Positions 12,593-14,522 of a stretch of 14,522 nucleotides of DNA are shown piece after piece (positions within the stretch are counted from its first letter, which is position 1; each line of letters begins with the position of its first letter). Under the pieces are notes generated by a model. The model searched no databases. It saw nothing but the letters and a program-made list of their open reading frames with translations, and was not told the origin of the DNA. The stretch is from JAIYDJ01 sp031398695 (GTDB lineage: Bacteria; Pseudomonadota; Alphaproteobacteria; Rhodobacterales; Rhodobacteraceae), in NCBI GenBank assembly GCA_031398695.1, contig JANNNU010000189.1, positions 1 through 14,522 of the forward strand, given 5' to 3'. The translations under genes and the position numbers were made by a program.

Positions 12593-13577
12593 AGATATTC
12601 ACCCCGACCGCATAGGCCCGATCCATCATGGCTTGCGTGCCGCGCACGAATTCCAGCGGGTTCGGGTACGCAGCCCCGGTGCGCACCGATTGGCTGAACG
12701 CCTCGACCTGCAGGACGTAATGGTTGGCGGCAGGAAACCGTTCGGTAATCACGCGGTTGCCGTTCTGATGCAGCTCGACCTCGGCAAGATCGTTCACATT
12801 GGCATTGAACGGCCCGCCTTCCAGCCGGATCATGCCGCGATCGCCCTGGAACGTCGCGACCTGCCGGTTGTAAAGCCGCATCGAGGTCATCGAGCCATAG
12901 GTGAACCGGCCCGTGGGCCCGTCCATCACCGCCGTGATGTTGGCAAAGCTGTCGATCCCGTTGTCCCGGATGAACTGCGCCTGCAGATCGACGGGCTCTG
13001 CCCCCGTGACGAACCGTGCGCAGCCAAAGGTATAGACGCCGATATCGCGCAAGCTTCCGCCGCCGGTTTCAGGACGGTTGCGGATGTTGTCCCCGTCGGT
13101 CAGGTGAAACGAGAACGCCACGTCGACATGCCGCAGCGTGCCGATCTCGCCCGTCTCCAGCCATTCTTTGGCGCGCCGCCATTGCGGGTGGAATGTGATC
13201 ATGTAAGCCTCTGCGGCCAGCAGCCCGCTGGCATCGCGGGCCGCGATGATCCGGTCGATGTCGGCCACGTCCAAGGCGATCGGCTTTTCGGTCAGCACGT
13301 GCTTTCCGGCGGCCAGCGCCTTCAGCGTCCATTCGACATGCAGATGGTTCGGCAGCGGCACATAGACCGCGTCGATCTCGGGGTCGGCCAGCAGCGCATC
13401 ATAAGTGGGGTGGACCCGCAGGCGTGGCTGGAACGCGGCGAAGCTCCGGGCCTTTTCCGGGTCCGACGTGGCGAGCGCCACGAGATCGGCCCCCTTCGCG
13501 GCATGGATTGCCGGCCCCATGTGGTTCAGCGCAAAGTTCGCCGCCCCCAGAATTCCCCACCGCACTGCCTGTGTCAT
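12585..13577 (-). CDS. Gfo/Idh/MocA-family NAD(P)-dependent oxidoreductase
   Basis: A 330-residue cytoplasmic dehydrogenase from the ATG at 13575-13577, chosen because GGAG (13585-13588) lies seven bases upstream and MTQAVRWGILGAANFA begins right at the Rossmann fold. A further in-frame ATG at 13625 would add an unlikely 16-residue leader. The nucleotide-binding motif is GILGAANFA (8-16), and the family Glu-Lys-Pro signature is HVLTEKPIALD (EKP at 97-99). The C-terminal half is the usual substrate-binding sheet domain. Members oxidise or reduce sugars, inositols and related polyols; the substrate cannot be told. It follows rpoH by 89 bp on the same strand and could be partly read from it, but no functional tie is visible. 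Confidence 0.92.
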   Translation of the reverse strand: MTQAVRWGILGAANFALNHMGPAIHAAKGADLVALATSDPEKARSFAAFQPRLRVHPTYDALLADPEIDAVYVPLPNHLHVEWTLKALAAGKHVLTEKPIALDVADIDRIIAARDASGLLAAEAYMITFHPQWRRAKEWLETGEIGTLRHVDVAFSFHLTDGDNIRNRPETGGGSLRDIGVYTFGCARFVTGAEPVDLQAQFIRDNGIDSFANITAVMDGPTGRFTYGSMTSMRLYNRQVATFQGDRGMIRLEGGPFNANVNDLAEVELHQNGNRVITERFPAANHYVLQVEAFSQSVRTGAAYPNPLEFVRGTQAMMDRAYAVGVNISL

Positions 13578-13613
13578 AGCCGATCTCCGCCTGTTGCCAG
13601 CGGTGCCTAGCGC

Positions 13614-13630
13614 GACGGGATGCATCCGTC
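13614..13630. repeat. Short palindrome between rpoH and the oxidoreductase
   Basis: GGATGCATCC (13618-13627) is a perfect 10-bp palindrome, extended by GAC (13614-13616) and GTC (13628-13630) with one unpaired G. It is 37 bases upstream of the oxidoreductase start and 37 bases after the rpoH stop. It could be an operator or an mRNA hairpin; there is no T-run for an intrinsic terminator. Confidence 0.35.
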
Positions 13631-13666
13631 CAGTCGCACGACACCGTCAGCGCGGCGCGGGCGGGA

Positions 13667-14522
13667 TCAGACCGGAACCTGCATCCCCTTGCCCCGCGCC
13701 AGTTCGCGGATGCGAACCTGCAGCTTTTCGAAGGCCCGCACCTCGATCTGGCGAATGCGCTCGCGGCTGACGCCGTAGCTGGCCGAAAGGTCTTCCAGCG
13801 TTACCGGGTCTTCCGACAGACGGCGCTTGGCCAGAACGTCGCGTTCGCGGTCGTTCAGGACGGACATCGCCTGAGTCAGCAGTTCGTGACGGGCGTCATA
13901 CTCGTCCTTCTCGGCATAGTCGCCAGCCTGGTCGGAATGTTCATCCTCCAGCCAGTCCTGCCACTGCGTCGTCGATTCGCCGTCCGATCCGACGGTGACG
14001 TTCAGCGACGCATCCGACCCCGACAGACGCCGGTTCATGTCGATCACCTCGGCCTCGCTCACACCCAGATCGGTGGCGATGCGCGCGACGTTTTCCGGCC
14101 GCAGATCGCCTTCCTCCAGAGCGCCGACCTTGGCCTTGGCCTTGCGCAGGTTGAAGAACAACTTTTTCTGCGCCGACGTGGTGCCGAGTTTCACCAAGGA
14201 CCATGACCGCAGGATGTATTCCTGGATCGAGGCCCGGATCCACCACATCGCGTAAGTCGCCAGCCGGAAACCCTTTTCCGGGTCGAACCGCTTGACCGCC
14301 TGCATTAGGCCCACGTTCGCCTCGGAAATCACTTCGGCTTGCGGCAGGCCGTAGCCGCGGTAGCCCATGGCGATCTTGGCGGCCAGGCGCAGGTGGCTCG
14401 TCACCATCTTGTGCGCCGCCTGCGCGTCCTGGTGATCGACCCAACGCTTGGCCAGCATGTATTCCTCTTCCGGCTCCAGCAGGGGAAACTTGCGGATCTC
14501 TTGCATGTAGCGGTTCAGCCCC
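13667..14522 (-). CDS. rpoH: RNA polymerase heat-shock sigma factor RpoH (5' end cut by window)
   Basis: Sigma-32 family. The coding frame stays open to the right edge (GLNRY precedes MQEIRKFPLLEPEEEYMLAKRW), and RpoH proteins usually have a short leader there, so the start lies beyond 14522 and the internal ATG at 14506 is not the start. Visible parts: region 2 with GFRLATYAMWWIRASIQEYILR (-10 recognition and core binding), the RpoH box QKKLFFNLR (14144-14170) specific to this family, and region 4 with the helix-turn-helix LEDLSASYGVSRERIRQIE (-35 recognition). It directs transcription of chaperone and protease genes. Many relatives carry two RpoH copies; this one looks like the classical RpoHI type, but that is an impression. 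Heat control at the 5' end cannot be examined here. Confidence 0.95.
   Translation of the reverse strand, partial: GLNRYMQEIRKFPLLEPEEEYMLAKRWVDHQDAQAAHKMVTSHLRLAAKIAMGYRGYGLPQAEVISEANVGLMQAVKRFDPEKGFRLATYAMWWIRASIQEYILRSWSLVKLGTTSAQKKLFFNLRKAKAKVGALEEGDLRPENVARIATDLGVSEAEVIDMNRRLSGSDASLNVTVGSDGESTTQWQDWLEDEHSDQAGDYAEKDEYDARHELLTQAMSVLNDRERDVLAKRRLSEDPVTLEDLSASYGVSRERIRQIEVRAFEKLQVRIRELARGKGMQVPV

Noticed and set aside
13578..13625. Upstream ATG at 13625 as the oxidoreductase start
   Set aside because: It would add 16 Arg-rich residues before the Rossmann fold. The ATG at 13577 has a GGAG at the right distance and starts directly at the fold.

Overview
The window is GC-rich, gene-dense bacterial DNA. 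The gene families and their order suggest an alphaproteobacterium of the Rhodobacteraceae (Roseobacter/Rhodobacter group): a SUV3-like helicase followed by an S4 protein, FdxA and a CarD/CdnL regulator; a small SCP2 protein; an Anbu cluster; and an RpoH sigma-32 with a clear RpoH box. The assignment is by family recognition only. There is no rRNA, tRNA, CRISPR array, transposase, integrase or phage gene.

Layout. (1) Bases 1-171 hold a possible gene tail ending at 27, one copy of a structured repeat, and the carD terminator. (2) Bases 172-5275, minus strand, form an operon-like run transcribed right to left: exported TPR protein, SUV3-like RNA helicase with a long repetitive tail, S4 RNA-binding protein, 7Fe ferredoxin FdxA, CarD. 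The helicase stop is followed immediately and in frame by the TTG start of the S4 gene. A candidate fdxA terminator overlaps a candidate carD promoter. (3) Bases 5338-6564, plus strand, hold an SCP2 protein and an alpha/beta hydrolase 3 bp apart. (4) Bases 6561-10503, minus strand, form a tightly packed four-gene cluster transcribed right to left: circularly permuted ATP-grasp enzyme, alpha-E protein, transglutaminase-like protease, and Anbu, the proteasome-like Ntn hydrolase. (5) Bases 10681-12501, plus strand, encode an M3 oligoendopeptidase transcribed divergently from that cluster. (6) Bases 12502-12584 hold a second copy of the structured repeat between convergent genes. (7) Bases 12585-14522, minus strand, hold a Gfo/Idh/MocA oxidoreductase and rpoH, which is cut by the right edge.

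How they may work together. The Anbu cluster is the most interesting part. It combines a predicted ATP-dependent amide ligase, a helical partner of unknown function, a Cys-His-Asp transglutaminase-like enzyme and a Thr-dependent proteasome-like particle. It therefore looks like a module that makes or attaches a peptide and later cleaves it. The neighbouring oligopeptidase could recycle short products. This neighbourhood is known from many proteobacteria, but to my knowledge its substrate is not. The left operon reads as RNA metabolism, translation and transcription housekeeping. RpoH is the heat-shock sigma factor.

No stretch longer than 300 bases lacks a gene. The longest gap, 682-967, holds the candidate carD promoter and candidate fdxA terminator.
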